A stretch of DNA of 64,000 nucleotides from Gracilibacillus dipsosauri (GTDB lineage: Bacteria > Bacillota > Bacilli > Bacillales > Amphibacillaceae): the NCBI RefSeq assembly GCF_003176895.1, contig NZ_QGTD01000008.1:186001-250000 (forward strand), read 5' to 3'. The translations under genes and the position numbers were made by a program. Of this stretch, positions 11,880-22,656 are shown one piece after another (within the stretch, counting starts at the first letter, position 1; every line of letters begins with the position of its first letter). The notes beneath the pieces are model-generated. The model had not been told where the DNA came from. It saw only the letters and a list, made by a program, of their open reading frames with translations, and ran no database searches.

Positions 11880-11900
11880 AAGTGAGTCAGGGGTGAATTT

Positions 11901-14234
11901 ATGTTAGCAAGTCAATCAAATTGGATTTTTACATATAAAGACGACGAAAATGCCCGTTATAGTGATATAGAAAATCTACCATATTCCACTATCGTAAAGC
12001 AGTTACTATGGCAACGAGGACTAAAGTCTGAAAAGGAAATCCATGACTTTTTACAACCAAATCTTGAAAACCTTCACGATCCGAGCTTGTTCTCTACCAT
12101 TGAGTCAGCAGTAAACCGAGTAGAGAAGGCGATAGAACTAGGGGAAAGCATATTAGTTTACGGTGATTATGATGCAGATGGTGTCACCTCTACTACTGTA
12201 ATGGTGGAGGCATTAAGAGAAAAAGGTGCCATGTGTGATTACTATATACCGAATCGTTTTACAGAAGGCTATGGTCCAAATAAAGCGGCATTCCAAGAGA
12301 TTCACAGACAAGGCTTTCAGCTTATTATAACAGTAGATAATGGTATTGCAGGAACAGAGGAAATCGCTTATGCGAATGAATTAGGTATGGATGTAATTAT
12401 TACAGACCATCACGAGGTACAGGAAGAATTACCAGATGCGCTAGCTATTATCCACCCAAAATGTGCAGAAGACTATCCATTCAAGGAATTGGCAGGAGTT
12501 GGTGTTGCTTTTAAATTTGCTACACAGTTACTCGGATATTTTCCAAAGAAATTTCTTGATTTAGTCGCTATAGGCACTATCGCTGATTTAGTACCTTTAG
12601 TAGGAGAAAATCGAGTTCTTGTATCATATGGATTAAAGGAAATGGCCACAACAGAACGAATTGGGCTACAAGCTTTAAAAAAGCAATGTTCTATTGATGG
12701 ACAGGTGACAGAAGAGGATATTGGATTTCGAATTGGTCCAAGACTAAATGCAGTGGGTCGTTTACAGGATGCAAATATTGCGGTGGATCTACTATTAGCA
12801 ACAGATCAAGAAGAAGCAGAGGAGTTAGTCCAATATGTACAGGAGTTGAATAAAGAGCGCCAAAAGATTGTCGCAAATATCGCAGAAGAAGCCATTGAGT
12901 TATTAGAGCAATCGGGTAATACCGAAGAAATGGATGTATTAGTCGTAGCCAAGGAAGGATGGAATCAAGGCGTGCTTGGTATCGTTGCTTCTAGACTCGT
13001 ACAAACCTATCATCGACCTGCAATAGTGTTAGCTATTGATCCAGAATTAGAAACCGCTAAAGGGTCTGCACGAAGTATTGAAGGCTTTGACTTATTTAAA
13101 AATGGGATGGAACATAAGGATTTATTTACCCATTTCGGTGGACACGCTCAGGCTGCAGGGATGACACTCCCTAGAAAAAATATCGAGCCATTAAGAAAAG
13201 CGCTCGATCAACAAGCTAAAACTATCCTAACAGAAGAAGATTTTAAACCACAGCTGAAAATTGATGCGACAATACCATTAAAGGATATTGATATTGCGGT
13301 AATCAAAGAACTAGAACAGCTCGCGCCATTTGGAATGAATAATCCTAAGCCGAATTTACATATCGAAGCAACCCCAATTGAACTAAGGCAGATTGGGGCA
13401 ACTAAAAATCATTTAAAGGTCAAATTGGAGCAAGCTGGTACAGTAATGGATGGGATCGGCTTTGGCTTAGGAGCTTTTTTTCATCAACTTTCTAAGGAGT
13501 CGAAGCTTGAGGCGGTTGTTGAACTTCAAATAAATGAATGGAATGGAATTCGCAAACCACAGGTATTTCTTAAGGATCTAGCAGTATCAGAGTGGCAGCT
13601 ATTTGACTACCGTGGACAGCAATCATGGTTAAAGCATATTGACCCTACTTGTTCGGATCAATATTTTGTTTACTTTAAAGAAAATCTATATCAAGATGTA
13701 ATCGATGCGGTAGAAGCTAGGCAAGTGATAGAAGAGAAAAAAACCGTAAATGCCTTGTACTTACTTGATTTACCAAATACATTAGAAGAATTAACCTTCC
13801 TTTTGCAAAAGGTGGAGTCTAGTAGAATTTACGCTTGTTTTCAGGCTAGAGAAAGCTCCTATTTTACTACTTTGCCAACGAGAGAGGAGTTTAAATGGCT
13901 GTATCAATTAATTTTACAGCGCCAATTTTTTGATTATAAAGTCGATGCTCCTAAGCTGGCAAGCTATAAAGGTTGGAAGCTAGAAAAAATAAAATTTATG
14001 TTCCAAGTTTTCCACGAGCTTAACTTTGTGACGAGAGAAGGTGGTCGTATTATACCGAAACAAAGTCCAGAAAAAAAAGATTTAACGGCATCTTCTTTAT
14101 ATCAAAGTCTTCAAGAGCAAAGGAAAGTAGAAGAAACTTTATATTTATCATCCTATCCGCAACTGAAAGCCTGGATAGATCAACAATTAAACACTGGTGC
14201 AGTGCCAGAGGAGGAAATGGTTTATGGATTATAA
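11901..14234 (+). CDS. recJ: Single-stranded-DNA-specific exonuclease RecJ
   Basis: RecJ degrades single-stranded DNA 5' to 3' in recombination and mismatch/base-excision repair. DHH-family motifs are visible: [15 protein letters not shown] (motif I, about 80-94), [17 protein letters not shown] (the DHH motif, about 170), [11 protein letters not shown], the [12 protein letters not shown] segment and the DHHA1 motif [11 protein letters not shown] (about 414-424). At 777 residues it has the long C-terminal extension typical of Bacillus RecJ. Its end overlaps the apt start by 11 bp. Confidence 0.97.
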   Translation: MLASQSNWIFTYKDDENARYSDIENLPYSTIVKQLLWQRGLKSEKEIHDFLQPNLENLHDPSLFSTIESAVNRVEKAIELGESILVYGDYDADGVTSTTVMVEALREKGAMCDYYIPNRFTEGYGPNKAAFQEIHRQGFQLIITVDNGIAGTEEIAYANELGMDVIITDHHEVQEELPDALAIIHPKCAEDYPFKELAGVGVAFKFATQLLGYFPKKFLDLVAIGTIADLVPLVGENRVLVSYGLKEMATTERIGLQALKKQCSIDGQVTEEDIGFRIGPRLNAVGRLQDANIAVDLLLATDQEEAEELVQYVQELNKERQKIVANIAEEAIELLEQSGNTEEMDVLVVAKEGWNQGVLGIVASRLVQTYHRPAIVLAIDPELETAKGSARSIEGFDLFKNGMEHKDLFTHFGGHAQAAGMTLPRKNIEPLRKALDQQAKTILTEEDFKPQLKIDATIPLKDIDIAVIKELEQLAPFGMNNPKPNLHIEATPIELRQIGATKNHLKVKLEQAGTVMDGIGFGLGAFFHQLSKESKLEAVVELQINEWNGIRKPQVFLKDLAVSEWQLFDYRGQQSWLKHIDPTCSDQYFVYFKENLYQDVIDAVEARQVIEEKKTVNALYLLDLPNTLEELTFLLQKVESSRIYACFQARESSYFTTLPTREEFKWLYQLILQRQFFDYKVDAPKLASYKGWKLEKIKFMFQVFHELNFVTREGGRIIPKQSPEKKDLTASSLYQSLQEQRKVEETLYLSSYPQLKAWIDQQLNTGAVPEEEMVYGL

Positions 14235-14736
14235 AAAGTATATAACAGTAGTCGAGGATTGGCCGAAGGAGGGTGTTCGATTCAAGGATATTACAACACT
14301 TATGGACAACGGTCCTGCCTTTAAGTCAGCAGTTAATGAAATCGTAGAATATGCGAAATCGAAACAAATTGATTTAGTAGTAGGCCCAGAGGCACGTGGA
14401 TTCATTGTCGGTTGCCCGGTGTCCTATGCATTAGAAGTTGGATTTGCACCAGTTAGAAAAGAAGGAAAGCTTCCGCGTGAAGTAATAAAGGTCGATTATG
14501 GCTTAGAATATGGAAAGAATATACTTACGATTCATAAAGACGCTATAAAGCCAGGTCAAAGAGTGCTAATTACCGACGATTTACTCGCAACTGGTGGTAC
14601 GATTGAAGCGACGATTAAGTTGGTAGAGGAACTCGGTGGTATAGTGGTCGGCTGTGCATTCTTAATTGAGTTAACTTATTTAGATGGACGTGACAAATTA
14701 GATGGCTATGATGTTTTAACTTTAATGGAATATTAA
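14224..14736 (+). CDS. apt: Adenine phosphoribosyltransferase
   Basis: Apt salvages adenine with PRPP to AMP. The 170-residue protein carries [10 protein letters not shown] and the PRPP-binding loop [16 protein letters not shown] (about 118-133). I chose the ATG at 14224, preceded by GAGGAGG at 9 bp inside the recJ tail, which gives the usual 170-residue length; an upstream in-frame ATG at 14197 is embedded further in recJ. The overlap suggests translational coupling. Confidence 0.97.
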   Translation: MDYKKYITVVEDWPKEGVRFKDITTLMDNGPAFKSAVNEIVEYAKSKQIDLVVGPEARGFIVGCPVSYALEVGFAPVRKEGKLPREVIKVDYGLEYGKNILTIHKDAIKPGQRVLITDDLLATGGTIEATIKLVEELGGIVVGCAFLIELTYLDGRDKLDGYDVLTLMEY

Positions 14737-14737
14737 T

Positions 14738-14766
14738 TAAAAAAGTGCTCTTCGGAGTGCTTTTTT
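14738..14766 (+). terminator. Intrinsic terminator after apt
   Basis: AAAAAAGTGCTC and GAGTGCTTTTTT pair (two G-U wobbles) around a TTCG tetraloop. The rest of the gap to relA at 14970 is AT-rich leader with no convincing gene. Confidence 0.85.
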
Positions 14767-14969
14767 GTACAATAAATGAATAATAATTCAACTAATTTTT
14801 TATCTCAGGAAGAAGCTTGTCGAGTTTTGCAAGAAAATTTAAGGAAAATTACTGTTTTTTTTGGTACACTATATAAAACAAACTTTTTAAAGAACATTGA
14901 ACCATTTTCTCTTAGAAGCAACAACGCATACAATGTGGAAGTAGTAGTTTTAAGAATAAAGGTGATTAC

Positions 14970-17171
14970 ATGGCAAAGGACAAAATATTAACGCCTGATG
15001 AAATATTTGAACAAGCCGAAAGTTATTTAAACGACGAAGATATTCGGTTTATCAGAGAGGCTTATCAATATGCAGTAAAGGCACATGAAGGACAGTTTCG
15101 TAAGTCTGGTGAACCTTATATTATTCATCCAGTTCAGGTTGCAGGCATCTTAATTGATCTCAAATTAGACCCTGAAACCATAGCTGGTGGTTTTTTGCAT
15201 GATGTGGTAGAAGACACATCGGTAACAGTTGAAGATCTAGAAAAAGATTTTAATGAAGAGGTTGCCATGCTTGTAGATGGGGTGACAAAGCTAGGAAAAA
15301 TTAAATATATGTCCAAAGCTGCGCAACAAGCGGAAAATCATCGCAAAATGTTCATTGCGATGGCAAAGGATATACGCGTGATCTTGATTAAGCTTGCGGA
15401 TAGATTGCATAATATGCGGACATTAAAGCATTTACCGACAGAAAAGCAGCGCCGTATTTCCAATGAAACTTTAGAAATCTTTGCGCCGCTTGCCCATCGT
15501 CTCGGTATTTCCACCATTAAATGGGAGCTTGAGGATACAGCATTACGTTACTTAAATCCTCAGCAATATTACCGAATTGTTCATTTAATGAAACAAAAGC
15601 GTGAAGAAAGAGAAAACTATATCCAAGAAGTGATGGATGAAGTAAAAAAACAACTAGATGAAGTGAATATCTATGCAGAATTTTCCGGTCGTCCGAAACA
15701 TTTGTATAGCATTTATCGAAAAATGATGATACAAAAAAAACAATTTAATGAAATATACGATTTATTAGCGGTAAGAATCATTGTGAACAGCATCAAGGAT
15801 TGTTATGCCGTCCTTGGTATCATTCATACATGTTGGAAGCCGATGCCAGGAAGGTTTAAGGATTATATTGCCATGCCGAAGCCTAATCTATATCAATCCT
15901 TACACACAACCGTAATTGGACCAAAGGGTGCACCTTTAGAAGTACAAATACGAACAAAAGAAATGCATGAAATCGCCGAGTTCGGGATTGCTGCACATTG
16001 GGCATACAAAGAAGGGAAAAGGTTAAAGCAAAATCAGCATTCCAATGAAGATAAGCTAGCATGGTTTAGGGAAATTTTAGAATGGCAAAACGATGCACAT
16101 GATGCGGAAGAGTTTATGGAATCATTAAAGGTAGATTTATTCTCTGACATGGTATATGTATTCACTCCAAAGGGAGAAGTAATTGAATTACCGCGAGGAT
16201 CTGTGCCAATTGATTTTGCTTATAAAATTCATACAGAGGTAGGAAATCATACGATCGGTGCTAAAATTAATGGTAAAATGGAGCCATTAGACTATCGGTT
16301 GAAAAATGGTGACATTGTAGAGATTATGACATCCAAGCACTCTTATGGACCATCACAGGATTGGCTAAAAGTGACGCAAACATCACAAGCTAAGAATAAA
16401 ATTAAGCAATTTTTCAAGAAACAACGTCGTGATGAAAATGTGACGAAAGGGCGAGAGCTTGTAGAGCAAGAGATTAAGGCGGCTGGTTTTGAACCAAAAG
16501 ATGTCATGACAGAAGAGAATATTACATTGGCGATGGAAAAGTTCAGCTTTACTTCTGAAGAGGATATGTTTGCAGCAGTTGGCTATCACGGAATTACAGC
16601 AGCACAAATTGTGACAAGAATGACAGAGAAGCTCCGAGAGCATGATGAAAACCAGAATATTGAAGAAACGATTGAAAAGGTAAACGCAAGTGGTGAAACA
16701 ATTAAGAAGAAATCAAAACGAGATTCTGGGGTGAAAGTTGAAGGCGTGGAAAACATGCTAATAAGACTTTCCAAGTGCTGTAATCCCGTACCCGGAGATG
16801 AGATAATTGGCTATATAACCAAAGGTCGAGGTGTATCCGTCCACCGTAAAGATTGTCCTAATGTGAATACAGATGAGGCAAAGGATCGATTAATTTATGT
16901 AGAATGGGAAAATGAGGAGTCTGAATCAAAATCTTATCATGTAGATTTAGAAATCTCAGGTTATGACAGAAGAGGTTTGCTTAATGATGTCCTTCAGGTA
17001 ATTAATGAATCAAAGACAAACATTATTGCCGTTAATGGACGATCTGACCGTAACAAGATTGCTGTCATTCATGTGACTATTTTGATACACAATATTGGTC
17101 ATCTTCGTAGAATAGTGGATCGCTTAAAACAGATCGGGGATGTCTATACAGTGGAAAGAACGATTCAATAA
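14970..17171 (+). CDS. relA: Bifunctional (p)ppGpp synthetase/hydrolase (Rel)
   Basis: This long RSH enzyme makes and destroys the stringent-response alarmone (p)ppGpp. The 733 residues show, in order: an HD hydrolase domain ([21 protein letters not shown], about 45-75), the synthetase domain ([13 protein letters not shown], then [10 protein letters not shown] about 240-270 and YQSLHTTV about 310), the TGS domain ([22 protein letters not shown], about 395-415), a zinc-finger/helical region with [13 protein letters not shown], and a C-terminal ACT domain. The ATG follows AAAGGTGA. dtd follows after 14 bp, the usual Bacillus pair. Confidence 0.97.
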   Translation: MAKDKILTPDEIFEQAESYLNDEDIRFIREAYQYAVKAHEGQFRKSGEPYIIHPVQVAGILIDLKLDPETIAGGFLHDVVEDTSVTVEDLEKDFNEEVAMLVDGVTKLGKIKYMSKAAQQAENHRKMFIAMAKDIRVILIKLADRLHNMRTLKHLPTEKQRRISNETLEIFAPLAHRLGISTIKWELEDTALRYLNPQQYYRIVHLMKQKREERENYIQEVMDEVKKQLDEVNIYAEFSGRPKHLYSIYRKMMIQKKQFNEIYDLLAVRIIVNSIKDCYAVLGIIHTCWKPMPGRFKDYIAMPKPNLYQSLHTTVIGPKGAPLEVQIRTKEMHEIAEFGIAAHWAYKEGKRLKQNQHSNEDKLAWFREILEWQNDAHDAEEFMESLKVDLFSDMVYVFTPKGEVIELPRGSVPIDFAYKIHTEVGNHTIGAKINGKMEPLDYRLKNGDIVEIMTSKHSYGPSQDWLKVTQTSQAKNKIKQFFKKQRRDENVTKGRELVEQEIKAAGFEPKDVMTEENITLAMEKFSFTSEEDMFAAVGYHGITAAQIVTRMTEKLREHDENQNIEETIEKVNASGETIKKKSKRDSGVKVEGVENMLIRLSKCCNPVPGDEIIGYITKGRGVSVHRKDCPNVNTDEAKDRLIYVEWENEESESKSYHVDLEISGYDRRGLLNDVLQVINESKTNIIAVNGRSDRNKIAVIHVTILIHNIGHLRRIVDRLKQIGDVYTVERTIQ

Positions 17172-17185
17172 GGTAGGTTAGCACG

Positions 17186-17635
17186 ATGAAAGTAATATTG
17201 CAAAGAGCAAAAGATGCTGAAGTTAACGTAAAAGATGCTTCCGTTGGTAAAATAGAGAATGGTTTTGTTGCATTGGTGGGGATCACTCACGGGGACACAG
17301 AAGAGGACTTGGAGTATCTTGTCAACAAAACGATACATTTAAGAATCTTTGAGGATAATCAAGGGAAGATGAACCTATCATTAAAGGATATTGGTGGCAG
17401 TATCTTATCGATTTCTCAATTCACCTTATACGCTGATTGCCGCAAAGGAAGAAGACCAAATTTTATGCAAGCAGCTAAGCCAGCTCAAGCAGAAAAGCTA
17501 TATGAACAATGGAACCGAAAACTACGGAATAATGGAATAACGGTCGAAACAGGTGCTTTTGGCGAAATGATGAACGTAAGTTTTACAAATGTAGGTCCTG
17601 TAACAATTATCCTCGATTCAGCAGAACGTAAATAA
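17186..17635 (+). CDS. dtd: D-aminoacyl-tRNA deacylase
   Basis: Dtd hydrolyses D-amino acids (and glycine mischarged on tRNA-Ala) from tRNA. The 149 residues have the conserved [13 protein letters not shown] start, the active-site block [22 protein letters not shown] (about 72-93) and the C-terminal [17 protein letters not shown], which contains the VGPVT form of the Gly-cisPro-like motif. Full length and normally placed after relA. Confidence 0.97.
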   Translation: MKVILQRAKDAEVNVKDASVGKIENGFVALVGITHGDTEEDLEYLVNKTIHLRIFEDNQGKMNLSLKDIGGSILSISQFTLYADCRKGRRPNFMQAAKPAQAEKLYEQWNRKLRNNGITVETGAFGEMMNVSFTNVGPVTIILDSAERK

Positions 17636-17642
17636 AAAGATC

Positions 17643-17681
17643 AAAACCCTTCAATAGAAAACAAACTATTGGAGGGTTTGC
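17643..17681. terminator. Terminator after dtd
   Basis: AAACCCTTCAATAG and CTATTGGAGGGTTT form a long stem (one wobble) with an 8-nt loop between dtd and the convergent amidase gene. T-runs are weak, so its efficiency is uncertain. Confidence 0.65.
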
Positions 17682-17706
17682 TATTGTCTGAGAATGGTAA
17701 TAACGA

Positions 17707-18609
17707 TCATTTATTGAAATAATCATACAAGCCCATTATAATTCCTCTACTCATGGATTCTAAGAAAACATTTGATCTAAGATGACTTTCTTCTTCTCGA
17801 TTGGAGAGAAATCCCAATTCTAGAAGTAAGGATGGACGGTGATTCATTCGTAACACCTGTAAATCCTCTTGAACTACTCCACGATCATTCATCCCAGTTT
17901 GTGAAAGGATGCCTTTGTGTACATATTTAGCCAACGATTGATCCGTGTCACTATAATAGTAAGTCCCCACACCTTTAACGTCCGGTAGCTCAGGAGTACT
18001 ATTATAATGAAGACTCAAAAAAACATCTGGAAACTTAGAACCTGAATAAGTGGTACGGCTTGTAAGAGAAACATAGTAGTTTTTGTTTCTGGTAAGATAT
18101 ACCTTCGCTCCATGAGCTTCCAGCATTTCTTTTAGGACAAACGATGTTTTTAACGTGTAGTTACTTTCATAGCCACCACTTGCTCCAATCGCTCCAACAT
18201 CAATTCCTCCATGACCTGGGTCAATCACGATTATCTTACCATTTAAATCAGAAACTGAAGAATGAAAATCCTTTATTTCTGATGTTGTAGGGGAGGCTTG
18301 AGTAGTCGTTGTGCTTTTTTCATTCTCTTCGGATTCCTGCATTTCCTTTTCAACAATTTGAGCATAATCTTTATGTATCCAACCATTTTCAGTAGCAAGT
18401 TCAATTTTAATCCATTCGTCTACTTCTTCAATAATACGATAAGTATCAGGTGGATTAACCTGTGCAATGACTTCATATTCTGTTCCTGGCCCATTACGCA
18501 CATTTAGATTTTCTCCCTCAATTTGCGCTTGTTTTGCATAAAGATAACATGACATGGAAAAAATAATGATCGAACTAATAAAAAGCATAAATAATAGCTT
18601 TTTCTTCAC
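17707..18609 (-). CDS. SH3-domain N-acetylmuramoyl-L-alanine amidase (YrvJ/LytH-like)
   Basis: This predicted secreted enzyme cleaves the lactyl amide bond between muramic acid and stem peptide. The 300 residues begin with a signal or anchor helix (about 4-24), then a bacterial SH3 domain (LNVRNGPGTEYEVIAQV to NGWIHKDY), a Thr/Ser/Glu-rich linker, and an Amidase_3 domain with the zinc and catalytic residues in VIDPGHGG, GYESNYTL, LSLHYN and LLELGFLSN. It is shorter than B. subtilis YrvJ, having one SH3 domain. It converges with dtd and diverges from the small ORF before hisS. Confidence 0.9.
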   Translation of the reverse strand: MKKKLLFMLFISSIIIFSMSCYLYAKQAQIEGENLNVRNGPGTEYEVIAQVNPPDTYRIIEEVDEWIKIELATENGWIHKDYAQIVEKEMQESEENEKSTTTTQASPTTSEIKDFHSSVSDLNGKIIVIDPGHGGIDVGAIGASGGYESNYTLKTSFVLKEMLEAHGAKVYLTRNKNYYVSLTSRTTYSGSKFPDVFLSLHYNSTPELPDVKGVGTYYYSDTDQSLAKYVHKGILSQTGMNDRGVVQEDLQVLRMNHRPSLLLELGFLSNREEESHLRSNVFLESMSRGIIMGLYDYFNK

Positions 18610-18692
18610 AAACGGTACGCTCCTTTGTCTTTTCTCGTTTATATTTTAACGAAAAATAGATGGAAATAAAAGTGAAAAAGGAAGAGGATTTC

Positions 18693-18866
18693 ATGAGAAC
18701 CAATTTTAAACAAAATCTTATACTGTCCTCAAGTAGTGTAAATACAAGGAAAATACATGGTTATACAGATTATGTTGCCAATGATAATAAGTTTAATATC
18801 GCTCAAGCGGCGAATATTACCATTCATTCAACACAAAAATGGAAGAAAAGCACTCATCTATCTTGA
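18693..18866 (+). CDS. Small ORF in the yrzK position, unknown function
   Basis: A 57-codon ORF begins at ATG 18693 after AAGGAAGAGG, a good ribosome site. The product is polar (MRTNFKQNLILSSSS start) with no membrane helix and no recognised domain. In B. subtilis a small gene of unknown function, yrzK, occupies the same place between the amidase gene and hisS; whether this is its homologue could not be tested. The 3' end overlaps the -35 element of the hisS leader promoter. Confidence 0.45.
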   Translation: MRTNFKQNLILSSSSVNTRKIHGYTDYVANDNKFNIAQAANITIHSTQKWKKSTHLS

Positions 18867-18892
18867 CAAAAGTCTTTTCCAACGATTATGAT
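18863..18892 (+). promoter_or_regulatory. Promoter of the hisS T-box leader
   Basis: TTGACA at 18863-18868 and TATGAT at 18887-18892 have an 18-bp spacer: a strong sigma-A promoter. Expected TSS near 18899. Confidence 0.75.
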
Positions 18893-18898
18893 AGAAAC

Positions 18899-19160
18899 AA
18901 TTCCATAATATGATACGATGAAAGCATGTGAAGGAAATAGTAGCTGATGTCAACGGTAGAAAAGAGAGAGAATTCCTATGGCTGAAAGAATTCTTACTAA
19001 CCGTCTTTAGTGAATGACATTCTGGAGGCTTTATACTGAATGAAGTAGGTATAAACGTAGGCAGGCGTTAACTGTTTGAGTGGGAGTAATATGGATTACT
19101 TCAACTAGGGTGGCAACACGGGTATAACTCTCGTCCCTTTTTTGGGATGAGAGTTTTTCT
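18899..19160 (+). ncRNA. T-box leader controlling hisS-aspS
   Basis: The leader has T-box landmarks in order: AGTAG GA-type element near 18940, AGAGAGA of stem I, a GGCTGAAAG apical loop, and the T-box AGGGTGGCAACACGG at 19107-19121 whose TGGC pairs with uncharged tRNA ends. A terminator follows: CTCTCGTCCC (19128-19137) pairs with GGGATGAGAG before a T-run. Uncharged tRNA should favour antitermination. The specifier is expected to be a His codon from the downstream gene; I could not place it with certainty. Confidence 0.88.
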
Positions 19161-19218
19161 AATTCTCCAGATTGAAAAGAAAAAGCTAATTACAGAATAT
19201 TAAATAGGGGGAAATGCT

Positions 19219-20481
19219 ATGAAAGCACCTAGAGGAACACAGGATTTATTACCTGGTGTTTCAGATAAGTGGCAATATGTCGAAGGTAAATTGAAGGAAT
19301 TAAGTAATCTCTATCAATATAAAGAGATTCGAACTCCAATATTCGAGCATACCGAATTATTTGAGCGAGGTGTCGGTGATACAACCGATATTGTCCAAAA
19401 AGAGATGTATACCTTTACGGATAAGGGAGATCGCAGTATTACATTAAGACCTGAAGGAACTGCATCTGTAGTAAGAGCGTTTGTTCAGCACAAGCTATTT
19501 GGAAGTCCAAGCCAACCTACTAAGCTTTTTTATATCGGACCAATGTTTCGCTATGAACGTCCTCAGCAAGGAAGAATGCGACAATTTGTCCAATATGGAG
19601 TAGAGGCATTAGGTAGTGCGGATCCAGCAATTGATGCAGAGGTAATATCTCTTGCAATGAATGCCTATCAATCACTTGGTTTAAAGTCGTTGAAGCTTGT
19701 CATTAATAGCTTAGGAGATCAGGAAAGCAGAGAAAATCACCGTCAAGCATTGATCGATCATTTCACACCAGTGAAGGAAGAGCTTTGCTCGGATTGTCAA
19801 ACAAGACTGGAGCAAAATCCGCTTCGAGTGCTTGATTGTAAGAAGGATCGTGATCATGAAGCAATGGCAACAGCTCCGTCTATCTTAGACTATTTAAATG
19901 AGGAGTCCAGTCAATATTTTGAAAAGGTTCAAGCATATTTGGATGCCATGAACATTTCCTATATTGTGGATAAAAATCTAGTTCGAGGTTTAGATTATTA
20001 TAATCACACTGCCTTTGAAATAATGAGTGATGCACAAGGATTTGGTGCTATAACGACCTTATCTGGCGGGGGACGCTATAATGGATTAGTTCAAGAGCTT
20101 GGCGGACCGGAAACACCTGGAATAGGTTTTGCTATGAGTATTGAACGTCTACTTATGGCTTTAGAAGCAGAAGGTGTCGATTTACCGATCGATGAGCGAT
20201 TAGATTGCTATGTTATCTCGATCGGAGATGAAGCTAATATAAAAGCAGCATCCATTGTGAATAAATTACGAGAATCAGGTATTCAAGTCGACAAGGATTA
20301 TCAAGGTAAAAAAATGAAAGCACAATTTAAAGCAGCAGATCGTTTACAAGCAAAATTCGTCCTCGTTCTGGGTGAGGATGAGTTAGCAAATAATCAAATT
20401 GCGGTGAAAAATATGGATTCTGGTGAGCAAGATACCATCGAATTAGAGCAATTAAACGGATATTTACAAAGATTGTTGTAA
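19219..20481 (+). CDS. hisS: Histidyl-tRNA synthetase
   Basis: Class II synthetase that charges tRNA-His. The 420 residues contain motif 1 ([15 protein letters not shown]), motif 2 ([20 protein letters not shown], about 105-124), the HisA motif [14 protein letters not shown], motif 3 ([12 protein letters not shown]) and a C-terminal anticodon-binding domain. It follows the T-box leader, with GGGGG as its ribosome site, and precedes aspS by 12 bp. Confidence 0.98.
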   Translation: MKAPRGTQDLLPGVSDKWQYVEGKLKELSNLYQYKEIRTPIFEHTELFERGVGDTTDIVQKEMYTFTDKGDRSITLRPEGTASVVRAFVQHKLFGSPSQPTKLFYIGPMFRYERPQQGRMRQFVQYGVEALGSADPAIDAEVISLAMNAYQSLGLKSLKLVINSLGDQESRENHRQALIDHFTPVKEELCSDCQTRLEQNPLRVLDCKKDRDHEAMATAPSILDYLNEESSQYFEKVQAYLDAMNISYIVDKNLVRGLDYYNHTAFEIMSDAQGFGAITTLSGGGRYNGLVQELGGPETPGIGFAMSIERLLMALEAEGVDLPIDERLDCYVISIGDEANIKAASIVNKLRESGIQVDKDYQGKKMKAQFKAADRLQAKFVLVLGEDELANNQIAVKNMDSGEQDTIELEQLNGYLQRLL

Positions 20482-20493
20482 GGGGGACTATAG

Positions 20494-22251
20494 ATGAAAA
20501 ATCGTACATTAGCTGGTACATTATCAAAAAAAGATGAAAAAAAAGAAGTTGTGTTAAAAGGTTGGGTACAAAAGCGAAGGGACTTAGGTGAAATTATTTT
20601 CATTGATCTTCGTGACCGCTCAGGTGTTGTTCAAACCGTTTTTAATGCGGAAATTTCAAAAGAGGCGTTGGTCATTGCAGATAGTGTGAGAAGTGAGTAT
20701 GTCGTTGAAATAAAAGGGGAAGTAGTTGAAAGGGATGAAGATACAATCAATCCTAAAATTGCTACAGGAGAGATTGAAGTCCTTGTAAGTGAAATAAAAA
20801 TACTAAACGCTTCATTGAACCCACCATTTTCCTTAACTGATGATATCGATGTTTCTGAGGATATTCGATTAAAATACCGTTATTTAGATTTGCGACGTGA
20901 AGTAATGCAAGAAACCTTCAAACTACGTCATAAGGCAACACAGTCTATTCGTGCTTTTTTAAATGATGAGTCATTTTTAGAAATGGAAACACCTATGTTA
21001 ACGAAAAGTACACCAGAAGGGGCACGTGATTATTTAGTACCGAGTCGTGTTCATGAAGGGTATTTTTATGCATTACCGCAATCTCCACAGATTTTTAAAC
21101 AGCTTTTAATGGTGGCAGGATTTGAGAAATATTATCAATTTGCTCGATGCTTCCGTGATGAGGATTTAAGAGCGGATCGTCAACCAGAGTTTACGCAAAT
21201 TGATATCGAAACATCGTTTATGTCGATGGATGATATCTTGGATATGACAGAAAGAATGATGAAGAAAGTCATGAAAGAAGTTAAGGGTATAGATGTGCAA
21301 ACACCATTTTTACGCATGCCGTATGATGAAGCAATGGAGCGTTTTGGATCAGATAAACCAGATGTTCGTTTTGGTATGGAGTTAGTGAGTTTATCAGACG
21401 TTGTAAAAGAGTCTAGCTTTAAAGTTTTCCGCGAAGCAGTGGAAAACGGAGGTAAAGTTAGTGGTCTGAATCTGAAAGGAAAAGCTGACCAATATTCTCG
21501 TAAAGATTTAGACAATATGACAGACTTTGCTAAAATCTATGGAGCAAAGGGTCTAGCTTGGTTAAAAGTGGAGGAAGAGGGATTAGTAGGCCCCATTGCA
21601 AAGTTCTTCTCAGAAGAAGAACAAAACCAATTCCGCTCCTTGCTTGAAGCGGAAGCAGGAGACCTATTATTCTTTGTAGCAGATAAGAAGCAGGTTGTAT
21701 TCGATACTTTAGGTGCTTTACGTCTGAAGCTTGCGAAGGAGCATCATCTGATTGACGAAAGCAAATATGAATTTTTATGGATTACAGATTGGCCGTTGCT
21801 AGAGTATGATGAAGAGGCGGGTCGCTACCATGCAGCTCATCATCCGTTTACCATGCCAATGGAATCTGATTTAGATAAGTTAGATACAGATCCAGGTGCG
21901 GTACGTGCACAGGCTTATGATTTAGTGTTAAATGGATATGAGCTTGGTGGAGGTTCTTTACGTATTTATCAAAGAGAGATGCAAAACCAAATGTTTGAAA
22001 AGCTAGGCTTTACCAAAGAAGAAGCGGAAGCACAGTTTGGATTCTTATTGGATGCATTAGAGTATGGAGCACCACCACATGGGGGAATTGCGTTTGGCTT
22101 CGATCGTTTTATCATGCTGCTTGCCGGTCGCACAAATCTACGAGATACGATTTTATTCCCAAAAACAGCATCAGCCCAGGATCCGATGACGGAAGCTCCA
22201 AGTCCAGTAGATATCAAGCAACTGAATGAATTGCATCTAAAATTAAACTAA
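20494..22251 (+). CDS. aspS: Aspartyl-tRNA synthetase (bacterial type)
   Basis: AspRS charges tRNA-Asp. The 585-residue protein has an N-terminal OB-fold anticodon-binding domain ([22 protein letters not shown]), class II motif 2 ([18 protein letters not shown], about 215-232), the bacterial GAD insertion domain (about 280-420) and motif 3 ([15 protein letters not shown]). Co-transcribed with hisS under one T-box, as in B. subtilis. Confidence 0.98.
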   Translation: MKNRTLAGTLSKKDEKKEVVLKGWVQKRRDLGEIIFIDLRDRSGVVQTVFNAEISKEALVIADSVRSEYVVEIKGEVVERDEDTINPKIATGEIEVLVSEIKILNASLNPPFSLTDDIDVSEDIRLKYRYLDLRREVMQETFKLRHKATQSIRAFLNDESFLEMETPMLTKSTPEGARDYLVPSRVHEGYFYALPQSPQIFKQLLMVAGFEKYYQFARCFRDEDLRADRQPEFTQIDIETSFMSMDDILDMTERMMKKVMKEVKGIDVQTPFLRMPYDEAMERFGSDKPDVRFGMELVSLSDVVKESSFKVFREAVENGGKVSGLNLKGKADQYSRKDLDNMTDFAKIYGAKGLAWLKVEEEGLVGPIAKFFSEEEQNQFRSLLEAEAGDLLFFVADKKQVVFDTLGALRLKLAKEHHLIDESKYEFLWITDWPLLEYDEEAGRYHAAHHPFTMPMESDLDKLDTDPGAVRAQAYDLVLNGYELGGGSLRIYQREMQNQMFEKLGFTKEEAEAQFGFLLDALEYGAPPHGGIAFGFDRFIMLLAGRTNLRDTILFPKTASAQDPMTEAPSPVDIKQLNELHLKLN

Positions 22252-22282
22252 ATGGAGTCGACATTGTAAAGAAATTGTAAAC

Positions 22283-22311
22283 TTGAAAATCAAGTGAAAA
22301 TATGCTATGAT
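22283..22311 (+). promoter_or_regulatory. Promoter of 6S RNA
   Basis: TTGAAA at 22283-22288 and TATGAT at 22306-22311 are separated by 17 bp, predicting a start near 22318, just before the conserved 6S 5' sequence. Confidence 0.7.
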
Positions 22312-22317
22312 TTATTT

Positions 22318-22567
22318 ACAAAATGATAAACAAATCCTGATGTGTTCGTCGGATCAATGACGTTTTGACCGAACACCATTAACATCGGGAGCCCAGTGTT
22401 CCTACATGGTGTGCAAGCCACTTTACTTAGGAAGCGAATGTGGAAGTATGAAGTGTAGGACAGGGCACCCACCTGCCTTGAGCGGGATCAAAACTTCATC
22501 ACTACGACGGCACAATTGGGATTTCGATACATACACGGAACACATCTGAGGAAGGTGTGTTTTTTTG
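22318..22567 (+). ncRNA. ssrS: 6S RNA (6S-1/BsrA type)
   Basis: 6S RNA binds sigma-A RNA polymerase by mimicking an open promoter. Between aspS and the next gene, where B. subtilis has bsrA, lies CCTGATGTGTTC (22336-22347), which pairs with GAACACATC near 22538. The interior has the known 6S segments GGGAG, GTGGTGTGCAAGCC-like sequence, GACAGGGCA, CACCTG and CTACGACGGCA. ACACA...TGTGT plus a T-run (22538-22567) ends it. The exact 5' end is uncertain: the promoter suggests about 22318 and conservation starts at about 22333. At roughly 235-250 nt it is longer than the ~190-nt mature B. subtilis RNA. Confidence 0.85.
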
Positions 22568-22627
22568 TTCTATTTAGGTGAAATTTAAAAAAAGACTACT
22601 TTGATCTTTTTCTGGCTAAAAATAGCA

Positions 22628-22656
22628 AAAAACTGAGCAAAAGCTCAGTTTTTTAT
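22628..22656. terminator. Terminator of the RsfA-like gene (bidirectional)
   Basis: AAAACTGAGC and GCTCAGTTTT form a perfect 10-bp stem with an AAAA loop; on the minus strand the T-run follows directly. It overlaps the stop codon at 22653. Confidence 0.8.

Noticed and set aside
14776-14991. 71-codon ORF in the relA leader
   Set aside because: No ribosome site, composition unlike a gene, and it runs into the relA start in another frame; looks like AT-rich leader.
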